64,000 nt of DNA from Moraxella catarrhalis (lineage in GTDB: Bacteria; Pseudomonadota; Gammaproteobacteria; Pseudomonadales; Moraxellaceae): NCBI RefSeq assembly GCF_001656295.1, contig NZ_LXHE01000002.1, forward strand, positions 434,001 to 498,000, read 5' to 3'. Shown in pieces: positions 45,725 through 54,984 of the stretch (positions within the stretch are counted from its first letter, which is position 1; each line of letters starts with the position of its first letter). Below the pieces are notes generated by a model. It saw nothing but the letters and a program-made list of their open reading frames with translations, was not told the DNA's origin and searched no databases. A program made the position numbers and the translations under genes.

Positions 45725-46872
45725 TTAAATTCCCTCTTAGGTAGGTATGTATCCATAATACATCGCTTTGGTCGTGTGGTCAAACGGCACATCAGCTCAT
45801 AGCTAATTGTTCCTGCACACATTGCCACCTCATCTATCGTCGGTGAATCACCCCACAGCACAACAGGCGTATTAATGGCAATATCAAGCCCATGAATATC
45901 AATCATAAACATATCCATGGCAACTCTGCCAATGATATCGCATAAGTGGCGATTGCCCGAAGTATCGGTCACGCTAACTTTAGCACCCATCACCACTCTG
46001 GGATAACCATCGCCATAGCCAATACTGACAACAGCGATCTTATGTGGTTTTTGTGCTGCCCACAGTGCACTATAACCGATACTATCGCCAGCTGCCAAGG
46101 TGTGGATAGCCATCACTTGTGCCGATAGCGTCATGGCAGGCATGAGATTGAGTGCTTTGGCTGATTGATTAGCGATGGGATTAGAGCCGTACAAGGCAAT
46201 GCCAGCACGCACCCAATTATGATGCTGGTCCTTAAAATTAAAAATCCCTGCTGAATTACACAAACTGCCAAGCGTATCAGGTGCAAACGATCGAATACAC
46301 GCCAAGGCTTGATCAAATTTGCTGATTTGTCGTGCATTTAGTGGGTGTGATTTGTCATCTGCACACGCAAAATGACTTGTCAAAATTAGCCGATAGCCTG
46401 CATCGGTCAACGATTTGGCGGCGGTGATGATGTGATCGTCATTAAATCCTAGGCGGCTCATGCCTGTATTGTATTTTAGCCAAATGGTATGGCAAAATTG
46501 GTCTTGCTTGGGCTGGTGAGCCAATGCCCAAGTGAGCTGATTTTCATGATGAATCAGACAGCCAAAATCATGGTCAATTGCCACTTTCCACTCATCTAAG
46601 CTAAAAGCACCTTCAATCAGTACGATGGGTTTTTTGTGATTCATGCCATCAAGTGCTTGCTTGACCGCCATGGCTTCTGATAAACACGCCACGCCAAAGC
46701 CATCAGCATGGATCAAAGCAGGGACGGTTGCATCTATGCCATGACCGTATGCGTCTGCTTTGACCATGGCGAGTACTTTGGTCGTTGGGTCAAGTTGGCT
46801 TTTGATGATTTGCAGATTGTGCATCAAAGCATTAGGGTGGATGGTGATAGAAGTGCTACGCATCGTATTCAT
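45721..46872 (-). CDS. alr: Alanine racemase
   Basis: A PLP enzyme that makes D-alanine for peptidoglycan. The PLP lysine is Lys38 in 'AMVKADAYGHG', and the second catalytic base, Tyr, is in 'GDSIGYSALWAAQKP'. 'VSIGYGDGYPR' and 'DIIGRVAMDMFMIDI' are conserved. The length of 383 aa is slightly above average. It follows dnaB by 11 bp, an arrangement also found in other gammaproteobacteria (dnaB-alr), and overlaps the mipA-like gene. Confidence 0.95.
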   Translation of the reverse strand: MNTMRSTSITIHPNALMHNLQIIKSQLDPTTKVLAMVKADAYGHGIDATVPALIHADGFGVACLSEAMAVKQALDGMNHKKPIVLIEGAFSLDEWKVAIDHDFGCLIHHENQLTWALAHQPKQDQFCHTIWLKYNTGMSRLGFNDDHIITAAKSLTDAGYRLILTSHFACADDKSHPLNARQISKFDQALACIRSFAPDTLGSLCNSAGIFNFKDQHHNWVRAGIALYGSNPIANQSAKALNLMPAMTLSAQVMAIHTLAAGDSIGYSALWAAQKPHKIAVVSIGYGDGYPRVVMGAKVSVTDTSGNRHLCDIIGRVAMDMFMIDIHGLDIAINTPVVLWGDSPTIDEVAMCAGTISYELMCRLTTRPKRCIMDTYLPKREFK

Positions 46873-46883
46873 TATTCTTAAAA

Positions 46884-48284
46884 TTATTCATCAATATCAT
46901 AATCTTCAGGCATATCGCCTGGAATTAAATCATCAAATCGGACATATTCACCAATGAATTTGAGCGGCACTTTACCACGCTCACCTTGACGGTTTTTACC
47001 GATGATAATTTCTGCCAAATGCTTGATATCATCTTTGTCTTGGTGATAATAATGATGGCGATATACAAATAAAATCAAGTCGGCATCCTGCTCAATTTGC
47101 CCTGATTCACGGATATCTGAAATTAATGGTCGCTTGTTTGGGCGGTCTTCAACTTTGCGGTTAAGCTGAGATAAAGCAACCACAGGGCAGTTAAGCTCAC
47201 GCGCCAGTGCCTTTAAGCTGCGAGAAATCTCGCCCATTTCATTGACTTTGTTATCACCCATACCAGGCACACGCATCAATTGCATATAATCAATCAAAAC
47301 AAAGCCCAAACCGTCAGGGTGATTTTTGGCAATTCTACGGCAAGTGGCTCTGATTTCAGAAGGGCTAAGATCTGAGCGGTCATCGATATATAAATGCTTG
47401 TCTTGAAGTAGCGTGACGCCATTCATAAAACGACCCCATTCATCTTCGCTCATGTTCGCTGACATCAAGCGCTTCATATCAATACTGCCCCACGCTGCCA
47501 ACATACGCATGGCAATCGATTCAGCAGGCATCTCCATCGAAAAAATGGCAACCGCTTTATTGGACATCAGTGCCGATTGTGCAAAATTTAGTGCCAAAGC
47601 CGTCTTACCCATCGCTGGGCGGGCTGCCAAAATGATTAAGTTGCCATTTTGAAAACCAAGCGTTTTATTATTAAGTTCAATAAACCCTGTATCAAGACCA
47701 ATCAGGCCATTAGGGCGTAAGCGAATGTCGTTAAGCTGCGTGACGACATTTGCCATGACATCATCGATACGCTGTGGACCTGTTTTGCTACTACCTTTAG
47801 CAAAGCTCTCTCCAATACGAAAAATATCCGACTCAATCGTATCTAAAATCTCTGTGATGGTTTGCTTTTTTGGGTGATATGCCAAATTTAGCATGTGATT
47901 GGCGGATGAAATCAGCTGGCGATACACCGACATTTCTCGTACTTTTTCGGCATAATTGATGAGATTAAAATAATTTGCCGTACTTTGATTGATGGTAATC
48001 AGATACTCTTCGCCGCCTGCTGATACCAGCTGACCTATGCGACTTAGATAATCATGCACCATGATGCTATCATATGGCTCATTGACACGCGCCAAATGAC
48101 TGATGGCATCAAAGATTTTTTTGTGTCTTTCACCATAAAAATCATTGGCGTTGATGATATTTTCTATGTCTTCAAATGAATCATTAATACTCATTAAGCT
48201 TGCCAAAAGTGAACGCTCCATCTCAATGCTGTGGGGCGGCTGAAGCGTAAGGAGGCTGTCTTTTTTATCGTTTGTGTTGGTCAT
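46884..48284 (-). CDS. dnaB: Replicative DNA helicase
   Basis: A hexameric 5'-3' helicase at the fork; it recruits DnaG. The N-terminal domain starts 'LQPPHSIEMERSLLASLM'; the RecA-like core has Walker A 'ARPAMGKTALALNFA', 'FSMEMPAESIAMRMLA', Walker B 'GFVLIDYMQLM' and 'VALSQLNRKVEDR...SDIRESGQIEQDAD'. No intein is present. I start at ATG 48284, giving 466 aa; a TTG at 48305 would add seven residues. First gene of dnaB-alr-mipA, divergent from pdxA. Confidence 0.95.
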   Translation of the reverse strand: MTNTNDKKDSLLTLQPPHSIEMERSLLASLMSINDSFEDIENIINANDFYGERHKKIFDAISHLARVNEPYDSIMVHDYLSRIGQLVSAGGEEYLITINQSTANYFNLINYAEKVREMSVYRQLISSANHMLNLAYHPKKQTITEILDTIESDIFRIGESFAKGSSKTGPQRIDDVMANVVTQLNDIRLRPNGLIGLDTGFIELNNKTLGFQNGNLIILAARPAMGKTALALNFAQSALMSNKAVAIFSMEMPAESIAMRMLAAWGSIDMKRLMSANMSEDEWGRFMNGVTLLQDKHLYIDDRSDLSPSEIRATCRRIAKNHPDGLGFVLIDYMQLMRVPGMGDNKVNEMGEISRSLKALARELNCPVVALSQLNRKVEDRPNKRPLISDIRESGQIEQDADLILFVYRHHYYHQDKDDIKHLAEIIIGKNRQGERGKVPLKFIGEYVRFDDLIPGDMPEDYDIDE

Positions 48285-48426
48285 GTCAGTGCTTGGCTTA
48301 TGCAAAAGGTCTTACAAATATGATTTGTGTTTGGTAATCGCTATAAATAATGATAAAATCCGACTGGAAAATATGCCATAAAAAAACCTAAATTGTACCA
48401 TAAAAACCTTGCGAGAATCTTCCAAA

Positions 48427-49587
48427 ATGCCCAATTTTGACAAAAATATCATCAATAAATCGCTTGATAATTGGGCGAATTATCCGCTCAATCACACACC
48501 TACTAAGCCAATGCTCATCACCACAGGCGAGCCTGCTGGCATTGGTATGGACATTGTGTTAGATGTGATCGATGCTGGCGATTTATCAGAAGGTATTTGG
48601 CTGATTACTGCCGATAAATCGGCATTTGTTGCACGAGCCAAAGCACTAATTAAGGCAGGCAAGCTTAGCAAAATACCTGATTTTTATGTCATTGATGTAC
48701 CCGATAAAATAGACAATATCACAGAAAATTGGCTGGACAGTCAGTTAACTTTTAATTTAAAAAATCAATCAAAAAACCATCCTTTGGTGATTGTTTTGAA
48801 TATAATTTGCTGTGATGAAGTTATCGCAGGTCAATTAAACACCGCTAACGCTGCCATGGTAGAGCGACAACTGCATTTGGCACATATGTTAGCAAAAACG
48901 CAGCAAATCCGTGCCATCATCACCGCTCCGCTGCAAAAATCTGTGATGATTCAAGCAGGAATTTGCCTTGATAATGGAGATATGTTTAGCGGCCATACCG
49001 AATATTTTATGCACAAATCAAACTGTCATAAAGTGGTGATGATGCTTGCTAATCGTGTGATGAAAGTGGCACTGGTAACAACACATTTGCCGCTCAAAGA
49101 GGTTTCTTATGCCATTACCGCCAATGAAATCAAGCAAACCGTCAGGATTACTCATCAAGGATTGGTGACGCAGTTTGGTATCTCATCACCCAAAATTTTG
49201 GTTTGTGGGCTTAATCCACATGCAGGCGAAGAAGGGCATTTGGGTGATGAAGAAATTTGCATTATTAATCCTGCCTTAGAAGCATTGATGGCTGAGGGTA
49301 TTAATATTTCTTATGCCATGCCTGCTGATACACTGTTTACACCGCAGCACTTGGCGGACTGTGATGCTGTGATTGCTATGTATCACGATCAAGGTCTTGC
49401 ACCACTTAAGTCGCATGGTTTTGGTGATACAGTCAATATCACTTTGGGCTTGCCTTATGTGCGTACATCGGTAGATCATGGCACTGCACTGGATTTGGCA
49501 GGGACAGGCAGGGCGTCTAGTAGCAGCCTAAAACAAGCAATTTTTTATGCCAATAAAATGTCACTATCTGGCTTTGATTTTGCATAA
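48427..49587 (+). CDS. pdxA: 4-hydroxythreonine-4-phosphate dehydrogenase
   Basis: Oxidises and decarboxylates 4-phosphohydroxy-threonine in the DXP-dependent pathway to pyridoxal phosphate. The motifs 'TTGEPAGIGMDIVLD', 'ITAPLQKSVM', 'FSGHTEYF', 'MYHDQGLAPLKSHGFGDTVN' and 'RTSVDHGTALDLAGTG' include the zinc His ligands. The product is 386 aa from ATG 48427, about 50 longer than E. coli PdxA: an extra N-terminal 28 residues plus an insertion near residue 100. An ATG at 48511 just before the core lacks a binding site. Upstream of rsmA and apaH as in E. coli. Confidence 0.93.
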   Translation: MPNFDKNIINKSLDNWANYPLNHTPTKPMLITTGEPAGIGMDIVLDVIDAGDLSEGIWLITADKSAFVARAKALIKAGKLSKIPDFYVIDVPDKIDNITENWLDSQLTFNLKNQSKNHPLVIVLNIICCDEVIAGQLNTANAAMVERQLHLAHMLAKTQQIRAIITAPLQKSVMIQAGICLDNGDMFSGHTEYFMHKSNCHKVVMMLANRVMKVALVTTHLPLKEVSYAITANEIKQTVRITHQGLVTQFGISSPKILVCGLNPHAGEEGHLGDEEICIINPALEALMAEGINISYAMPADTLFTPQHLADCDAVIAMYHDQGLAPLKSHGFGDTVNITLGLPYVRTSVDHGTALDLAGTGRASSSSLKQAIFYANKMSLSGFDFA

Positions 49588-49676
49588 ATTTGCAAAATTC
49601 ATCATGAAAATTTTCACGCTCATCATCGAAACATGATATGATGATCACAATTTTATTCAGCGTTCAATCATCAATT

Positions 49677-50531
49677 ATGCACATTATCCCAAAGTCTCCG
49701 CAACAAGCCAAGCATGCACCCCGTAAGCGTTTTGGTCAAAATTTTTTACATGATACTCATGTTATCTCTCAGATTGTGACCGCCATTCGGCTAGATAGAC
49801 AGGATAATTTATTAGAGATTGGACCAGGTCTTGGGGCATTAACCGAGCCTTTGCTTGCTGAGGTTGATGGCATGACAGTGATTGAACTTGACCGAGATTT
49901 GGCATCCCAGCTGAAGATTAATATTGGTGCCAATAGTCATCCTGATTTTACGATCATCAATGATAATGCGATGCATATCAATTATCGTGCGTTGGCAGAG
50001 CAGATTGGTAAAGGTGCTTTTCGGGTGGTGGGCAATTTGCCTTATAATATTTCTACACCGATTTTATTTCGCTTGCTTGAATTTAGTGATGTGATCAAAG
50101 ATATGCACTTTATGCTCCAAAAAGAAGTGGTTGATCGCATCACAGCTGAGCCTAATTCAAAAGAATATGGCAGATTATCGGTGATTATGCAATATTATTG
50201 TCAATCGGATTATTTGCTCACCGTCCCCAAAGGGGCGTTTAACCCACCACCAAAAGTTACCAGTGCAGTTTTTCGGCTAACGCCTTATAAAACTAAGCCT
50301 ATTACAGCGATAGATGAGTCGGTATTTGCTTTGGTGGTTCGTGAAAGCTTTAATCATCGGCGTAAGACTTTAAGAGCAATTTTTAAGGCAAATGGGCTGC
50401 TGCCAACTTTAGATGAATCAGATTTTGAAAAAATTGGCATCAGTCCAAGTGCACGCCCTGAGACATTGCGTGTGCATGAGTTTGTTTTACTTGCTGATTT
50501 GGTCGTCAAAAATCGTCAGTCATCATCTTAA
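49677..50531 (+). CDS. rsmA: 16S rRNA dimethyladenosine transferase RsmA (KsgA)
   Basis: Dimethylates A1518 and A1519 of 16S rRNA, a checkpoint in 30S assembly. The SAM site is '[10 protein letters not shown]' and '[16 protein letters not shown]'; the catalytic motif IV is 'VGNLPYNIS'. ATG 49677 gives 284 aa with a family-like N-terminus; ATG 49638/49641 would add 13 residues, and neither start has a good ribosome binding site. Between pdxA (89 bp) and apaH (16 bp). Confidence 0.94.
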   Translation: MHIIPKSPQQAKHAPRKRFGQNFLHDTHVISQIVTAIRLDRQDNLLEIGPGLGALTEPLLAEVDGMTVIELDRDLASQLKINIGANSHPDFTIINDNAMHINYRALAEQIGKGAFRVVGNLPYNISTPILFRLLEFSDVIKDMHFMLQKEVVDRITAEPNSKEYGRLSVIMQYYCQSDYLLTVPKGAFNPPPKVTSAVFRLTPYKTKPITAIDESVFALVVRESFNHRRKTLRAIFKANGLLPTLDESDFEKIGISPSARPETLRVHEFVLLADLVVKNRQSSS

Positions 50532-50547
50532 TCATTAATTGCTGAGT

Positions 50548-51393
50548 ATGAATACAGAACAAAAACACTACCGCCATCACTATGTTATCGGCGACTTACA
50601 AGGCTGTTTTGGTGCATTTAATGAGCTATTAAGTGCTTTGAATTTTGATGAAACCCAAGATAAACTTTGGCTTGCAGGTGATATTGTCGCACGAGGTGAA
50701 GATTCACTTGCCACTCTTAGGGAAGTAAAACGCCTATCAGACATTGGTGCGCTGACCACAGTGCTTGGCAATCATGACATTACCTTAATTGCCACTTGGC
50801 GGGGTGTCTTAACCCCTAAGCCAAAAGACAAGACGCTACCGATTTTTGAAGCGCCTGACTGTGATGAGCTGCTTAACTGGCTTCGACAGCAGCCACTTTT
50901 GGTATTTCCAGATGATAAGACCGTACTGACACATGCAGGCATTCCGCCCAATTGGTCCATTACTGAGGCGGCAGGATACGCCAAAGAGCTTGAAAAGCAG
51001 CTGTCAGGTAGCCTAAGACAGCTAGATCGTTTATTGCCAAATCTTTATAGCAAAAAAAGCGAAGAATGGTCAGATGACTTAAATGGCTACCAAAGAATGC
51101 GCGCCATCGCCAACTACTTTACTCGCATGCGCCTTTGCACCCAATCAGGGCGATTGGAGTTTTCTTTTAAAGAATCACTAAAAGATGACATGCCAATGGA
51201 TTTTCGCCCTTGGTTTTCTTGGTTTGCGGTACGAGAAAGACGCATTTTATTTGGACATTGGGCGGCTTTAAAAGCCGAGGTAGATACCAAATTCGTGCGA
51301 GCGCTTGATGGTGGCTGTGTATGGGGTGGTAAGCTTGTGGCTTATCGGCTCAGTGATGGTGCGGTGATATCCGTTGGCGCTCACTGCCCATGA
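50548..51393 (+). CDS. apaH: Diadenosine tetraphosphatase (symmetrical)
   Basis: Splits Ap4A into two ADP and can also remove Np4 caps from RNA. It is a metallophosphatase: 'VIGDLQGCFGAF' (GDxxG), 'LAGDIVARGEDSL' (GDxVxRG), 'VLGNHDITLI' (GNH), 'LTHAGIPP' and 'FGHWAAL'. The product is 281 aa from ATG 50548. E. coli has apaG between ksgA and apaH; here the 16-bp gap leaves no room for it. Confidence 0.93.
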   Translation: MNTEQKHYRHHYVIGDLQGCFGAFNELLSALNFDETQDKLWLAGDIVARGEDSLATLREVKRLSDIGALTTVLGNHDITLIATWRGVLTPKPKDKTLPIFEAPDCDELLNWLRQQPLLVFPDDKTVLTHAGIPPNWSITEAAGYAKELEKQLSGSLRQLDRLLPNLYSKKSEEWSDDLNGYQRMRAIANYFTRMRLCTQSGRLEFSFKESLKDDMPMDFRPWFSWFAVRERRILFGHWAALKAEVDTKFVRALDGGCVWGGKLVAYRLSDGAVISVGAHCP

Positions 51394-51467
51394 TGATATG
51401 ATGGTTGCCAATGACCCAAAATTTCATTTATAATTTGTTGTTGGTTTTAGATTTTATATCTAAATTT

Positions 51468-51493
51468 TTTAAATTATTTTTTTAAATTATTTT
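51468..51493. repeat. 13-bp perfect tandem duplication in the pgk leader
   Basis: TTTAAATTATTTT twice, head to tail, ending 20 bp before the pgk start and so close to its ribosome binding site. Confidence 0.85.
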
Positions 51494-51513
51494 AAGTTAA
51501 GCAAAGGATATTT

Positions 51514-52716
51514 ATGGCAATCTTAACCATGAAAGCGTTGGACTTGGCAGGCAAGCGTGTGTTGATTCGTGAGGACTTGAATGTTCCCATTAAAGATGGT
51601 GTCATCACCAGTGATGTGCGACTACAAGCCGCTTTACCAACCTTAAAAGATGCCTTAGCAAAAGGTGCTGCGGTATTAGTCGCATCACATTTGGGTCGGC
51701 CAACCGAGGGTGAGCCTGACCAAAAATATTCGCTGGCACCTGTTGCTGACTATTTGTCAAATCATTTAGATGCACCCGTACGCTTTGAGGCTGAGTATCT
51801 AGATGGTGTAGAAGTGGCAGTAGGCGAATTGGTTTTACTTGAAAATGTACGCTTTAATGTTGGCGAGAAGAAAAATTCTGATGAACTATCAAATGCTTAC
51901 GCCAATCTTTGTGATATTTTTGTGATGGATGCTTTTGGTACTGCACACCGTGCCCAAGCATCAACTGAAGGCGTCATTCGTGCTGCTATTGGGCAAGGCA
52001 AGCAGGTTTGTTCAGGTAATTTATTAACCGAAGAATTAAACGCTCTGTCACGAGCACTTGATAATCCTGCCTCACCAGTGCTTGCAATTGTTGGCGGCTC
52101 CAAAGTCTCAACCAAGCTTGATGTACTGACAAGCCTTGCTCAAAAATGTGACAGTATCGTCGTTGGGGGTGGTATCGCCAATACTTTTTTGGCGGCAACA
52201 GGCGTGAATGTGGGTGCATCATTATATGAGCCTGATTTGATTGATACCGCTAAACAAATCATGAAAAAAACCAATATTTTGTTGCCCTCTGAAGTGGTGG
52301 TGGCTGACAAAAACGAGATCGATTTTGATGACTTCTTGGGTTCGCTTGAGAAGGCAGCAGCAACGGTCAAGCCTGTCAATGAACTTAATGATACGGACAT
52401 GATTTTGGATATCTCAAAAGCAAGTGCCGATGAGATTGCCAAGCACATTCATAAGGCTGCTACCATTTTATGGAATGGGCCTGTGGGCGTCTTTGAAGTT
52501 GATAAATTTGGCACAGGCACACAAGTGCTAGCAATGGCAGTCAAAGATTCGTCAGGATTTAGCATTGCAGGTGGTGGCGATACATTGGCAGCGATTGATA
52601 AATACCAAGTAGCAGATGATGTCAGTTATCTATCCACAGGTGGTGGCGCTTTTTTAGAGTTTGTAGAAGGCAAAACCCTGCCTGCAATCGCAGCACTTGA
52701 GTTAGCATCTGATTAA
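51514..52716 (+). CDS. pgk: Phosphoglycerate kinase
   Basis: Transfers phosphate from 1,3-bisphosphoglycerate to ADP. It is a two-domain hinge enzyme: '[14 protein letters not shown]' and '[14 protein letters not shown]' in the N domain, '[15 protein letters not shown]', '[15 protein letters not shown]' and '[10 protein letters not shown]' with '[10 protein letters not shown]' for nucleotide binding. Lengths (400 aa) and motifs are standard. AAAGGAT precedes the ATG. fba follows after one small gene, the usual pgk-fba glycolytic neighbourhood. Confidence 0.96.
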   Translation: MAILTMKALDLAGKRVLIREDLNVPIKDGVITSDVRLQAALPTLKDALAKGAAVLVASHLGRPTEGEPDQKYSLAPVADYLSNHLDAPVRFEAEYLDGVEVAVGELVLLENVRFNVGEKKNSDELSNAYANLCDIFVMDAFGTAHRAQASTEGVIRAAIGQGKQVCSGNLLTEELNALSRALDNPASPVLAIVGGSKVSTKLDVLTSLAQKCDSIVVGGGIANTFLAATGVNVGASLYEPDLIDTAKQIMKKTNILLPSEVVVADKNEIDFDDFLGSLEKAAATVKPVNELNDTDMILDISKASADEIAKHIHKAATILWNGPVGVFEVDKFGTGTQVLAMAVKDSSGFSIAGGGDTLAAIDKYQVADDVSYLSTGGGAFLEFVEGKTLPAIAALELASD

Positions 52717-52874
52717 GTATTAATTTATTATATTTAAACTTAAGGCATTGTTACAAGCTCTATTATTTTTTGTTGTATTATTAAATTTAGGGCTTGTCAA
52801 ATGCAAGTTGGCTGACTAAACTAGTCATATTTGACGACTTTCGTCATTTTAAAACACATAAGAGAGAATAACAC

Positions 52875-53165
52875 ATGAAAAAAATCCTACCTGCCGCTGT
52901 TTTTGCTATTTTATTGGCTGCCTGCAGTCAACAAACTCAAGATTCAGCCAGTCAAGCTGCAGCATCGGCCGCTGAGGATACCAAAGCAAATGCTACTGTT
53001 GTCGCCCAAGAAGCAGAAGCGGCAGCACAAGCGACAGGTAACGCTGTTGAGAATGCTGCAGAAACAGCTTCTAATGCTGCCAAAAACCTTGGTGCCGCCG
53101 TTAATGAAGCGACTACTAATGATCAATCTGCCGAAGCCAGATCGCCTGAAGATCAGCAGTATTAA
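52875..53165 (+). CDS. Small Ala-rich lipoprotein with LEA-like helix
   Basis: A 96-aa lipoprotein: lipobox LAAC with Cys17. The mature 80 residues are almost entirely Ala, Glu, Asn, Gln and Thr, with imperfect 7- to 11-residue periodicity ('AQEAEAAAQATGNAVENAAETASNAAKNLG'). This predicts one long, weakly amphipathic helix like Lpp or the LEA-type stress proteins. No enzyme motif. It lies between pgk and fba with a 158-bp upstream gap and its own terminator, so it is probably an independent unit. Role unknown; a membrane spacer or a desiccation/osmotic protectant are possibilities. Confidence 0.7.
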   Translation: MKKILPAAVFAILLAACSQQTQDSASQAAASAAEDTKANATVVAQEAEAAAQATGNAVENAAETASNAAKNLGAAVNEATTNDQSAEARSPEDQQY

Positions 53166-53184
53166 TTTGTCCTAACTTCACTGA

Positions 53185-53210
53185 AAGTCGACTTTTGATG
53201 TCGGCTTTTT
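53185..53210 (+). terminator. Rho-independent terminator before fba
   Basis: AAGTCGAC and GTCGGCTT pair (one G-T wobble) with a 7-nt loop, followed by T-rich sequence. Confidence 0.75.
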
Positions 53211-53244
53211 TATTGGAATTAACTTGGTGCAAAATCTTAGCTTA

Positions 53245-53253
53245 TGGTATAAT
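53245..53253 (+). promoter_or_regulatory. Extended -10 promoter of fba
   Basis: TGGTATAAT is a perfect extended -10, 35 nt before the fba ATG. Confidence 0.6.
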
Positions 53254-53288
53254 CCAGCTATATTTTTAATTATTTTTAGGAGACTATT

Positions 53289-54326
53289 ATGGCATTGCTT
53301 TCTCTACGCCAATTACTAGATCACGCAGGCGAGCATAGCTATGGTTTGCCCGCGTTTAATGTCAATAACCTAGAGCAAATGCGCGCCATCATGATGGCTG
53401 CTGATAAGACTGATTCTCCTGTGATCGTACAAGCCTCTGCAGGTGCGCGCAAATACGCTGGTGCACCTTTTTTGCGTCATTTGATTTTATCGGCGATTGA
53501 AGAGTGGCCTCATATTCCTGTGGTCATGCATCAGGATCATGGAACCAGTCCTGCGGTTTGTCAGCGCTCCATTCAGTTGGGATTTAGCTCAGTGATGATG
53601 GATGGCTCATTACGAGAAGACGGCAAGACACCAGCTGATTATGACTACAATGTCGCAGTAACGCGTGAAGTTGTTAAGATGGCACATGCTTGTGGCGTGT
53701 CTGTCGAAGGTGAGATCGGTGTGCTTGGTAGCCTTGAGACTGGTATGGCAGGTGAGGAAGATGGTGTGGGCGCTGAAGGTGTCTTGGATCACAGTCAGCT
53801 ACTTACTTCTGTGGAAGAAGCGCGCCAATTTGTCGCTGATACAAATGTGGATGCACTTGCCATCGCGGTTGGTACTTCTCATGGTGCTTACAAATTCACT
53901 CGCCCACCAACAGATGATATTTTGGCGATTGACCGTATCAAAGAAATTCACGAAGCTTTGCCCAATACTCATATCGTGATGCATGGCTCAAGCTCAGTCC
54001 CTCAAGAGTGGCTAAAAATTATCAACGAAAACGGTGGTAATATTGGCGAAACTTATGGCGTTCCTGTTGAGCAGCTGGTTGAGGCGATCAAGCATGGCGT
54101 GCGTAAAATCAATATCGACACCGACTTACGCTTGGCAAGCACAGGCGCAATTCGCAAATTTTTGAATGATCATCCAGCGGAGTTTGATCCGCGCAAATAT
54201 TTGGCAGCGTCAATGAAGGCGATGGAAGAGATTTGTGTTGCTCGCTACGAAGCTTTCGGTGCTGCAGGTAACGCAAGCAAGATTCGTCCAATCAGTTTAG
54301 AAAAAATGGTTGATTATTATCAATGA
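53289..54326 (+). CDS. fba: Class II fructose-bisphosphate aldolase
   Basis: A zinc-dependent aldolase cleaving fructose 1,6-bisphosphate. Zinc and substrate residues appear in '[18 protein letters not shown]', '[10 protein letters not shown]', '[13 protein letters not shown]', 'VMHGSSSVP' and '[14 protein letters not shown]'. The length of 345 aa matches the longer (Calvin-type/IIB-like) subgroup. Its stop overlaps the ruvA start (ATGA), so ruvA is co-translated with an abundant glycolytic enzyme, which is unusual next to the common ruvABC operon. Confidence 0.94.
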   Translation: MALLSLRQLLDHAGEHSYGLPAFNVNNLEQMRAIMMAADKTDSPVIVQASAGARKYAGAPFLRHLILSAIEEWPHIPVVMHQDHGTSPAVCQRSIQLGFSSVMMDGSLREDGKTPADYDYNVAVTREVVKMAHACGVSVEGEIGVLGSLETGMAGEEDGVGAEGVLDHSQLLTSVEEARQFVADTNVDALAIAVGTSHGAYKFTRPPTDDILAIDRIKEIHEALPNTHIVMHGSSSVPQEWLKIINENGGNIGETYGVPVEQLVEAIKHGVRKINIDTDLRLASTGAIRKFLNDHPAEFDPRKYLAASMKAMEEICVARYEAFGAAGNASKIRPISLEKMVDYYQ

Positions 54327-54937
54327 TCGGTATGATCTCAGGTCAGGTGCAGTACCTAAATGCACCTGTGGCTTGTATTATGACGTCAAGTGGTGTGGGT
54401 TACGAGATCGAGTTTCCCATACCTAGCTTTTGTCAGCTGACCATTGGCACTCAGACCGCTGTCTATGTACATCATCATGTCCGAGAAGATGCCATAAATT
54501 TGTTTGGTTTTATGGATCGTCATGATCGTGATATTTTTAGAAAGCTCATCAAAATTAACGGCGTCGGTGCTAAAATGGCGTTAGCAATGCTTTCAACCCT
54601 AAGCGTTGCCGAGATTAAACACGCTGTTGAAACAGATGGTGATGCAGCTTTGGTGCGTGTACCGGGTATCGGCAAAAAAACCGCTCAGCGTATTTTGCTT
54701 GATTTGAAAGGTAAGCTCAATGAGTTTGGGGAAATGCAGCCAATGACAGCAGAAGGCTTATTTGGCAAATCCGCCGATAACTCCATGCTGATCATCGCTG
54801 AAGTTGAAAGCGCTTTGATGAATTTAGGCTATAAAGAAAAAGAAGCGCAAGCAGCCATCAAAAACGCTCAATCCGATGAGATCAACAATACTTCCGATCT
54901 ACTAAAAGCAGCACTGCGTCAGCTTTCGGGATTTTAG
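54323..54937 (+). CDS. ruvA: Holliday junction branch-migration protein RuvA
   Basis: Binds four-way junctions and loads the RuvB motor. The N-terminal OB fold begins '[16 protein letters not shown]' and has '[17 protein letters not shown]'. Two helix-hairpin-helix motifs are visible ('[14 protein letters not shown]', '[18 protein letters not shown]'), and domain III ('[16 protein letters not shown]') contacts RuvB. The length of 204 aa is normal. ruvB and ruvC are not adjacent: a terminator and an opposing gene follow. Confidence 0.95.
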   Translation: MIGMISGQVQYLNAPVACIMTSSGVGYEIEFPIPSFCQLTIGTQTAVYVHHHVREDAINLFGFMDRHDRDIFRKLIKINGVGAKMALAMLSTLSVAEIKHAVETDGDAALVRVPGIGKKTAQRILLDLKGKLNEFGEMQPMTAEGLFGKSADNSMLIIAEVESALMNLGYKEKEAQAAIKNAQSDEINNTSDLLKAALRQLSGF

Positions 54938-54950
54938 AGCTATTAAGCAT

Positions 54951-54983
54951 AAAAAACCAGCCGTATCATTTGGCTGGTTTTTT
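54951..54983. terminator. Bidirectional terminator between ruvA and the LysR gene
   Basis: AAAAAACCAGCC and GGCTGGTTTTTT are perfect 12-bp arms with a 9-nt loop, serving both converging genes. Confidence 0.9.
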
Positions 54984-54984
54984 A

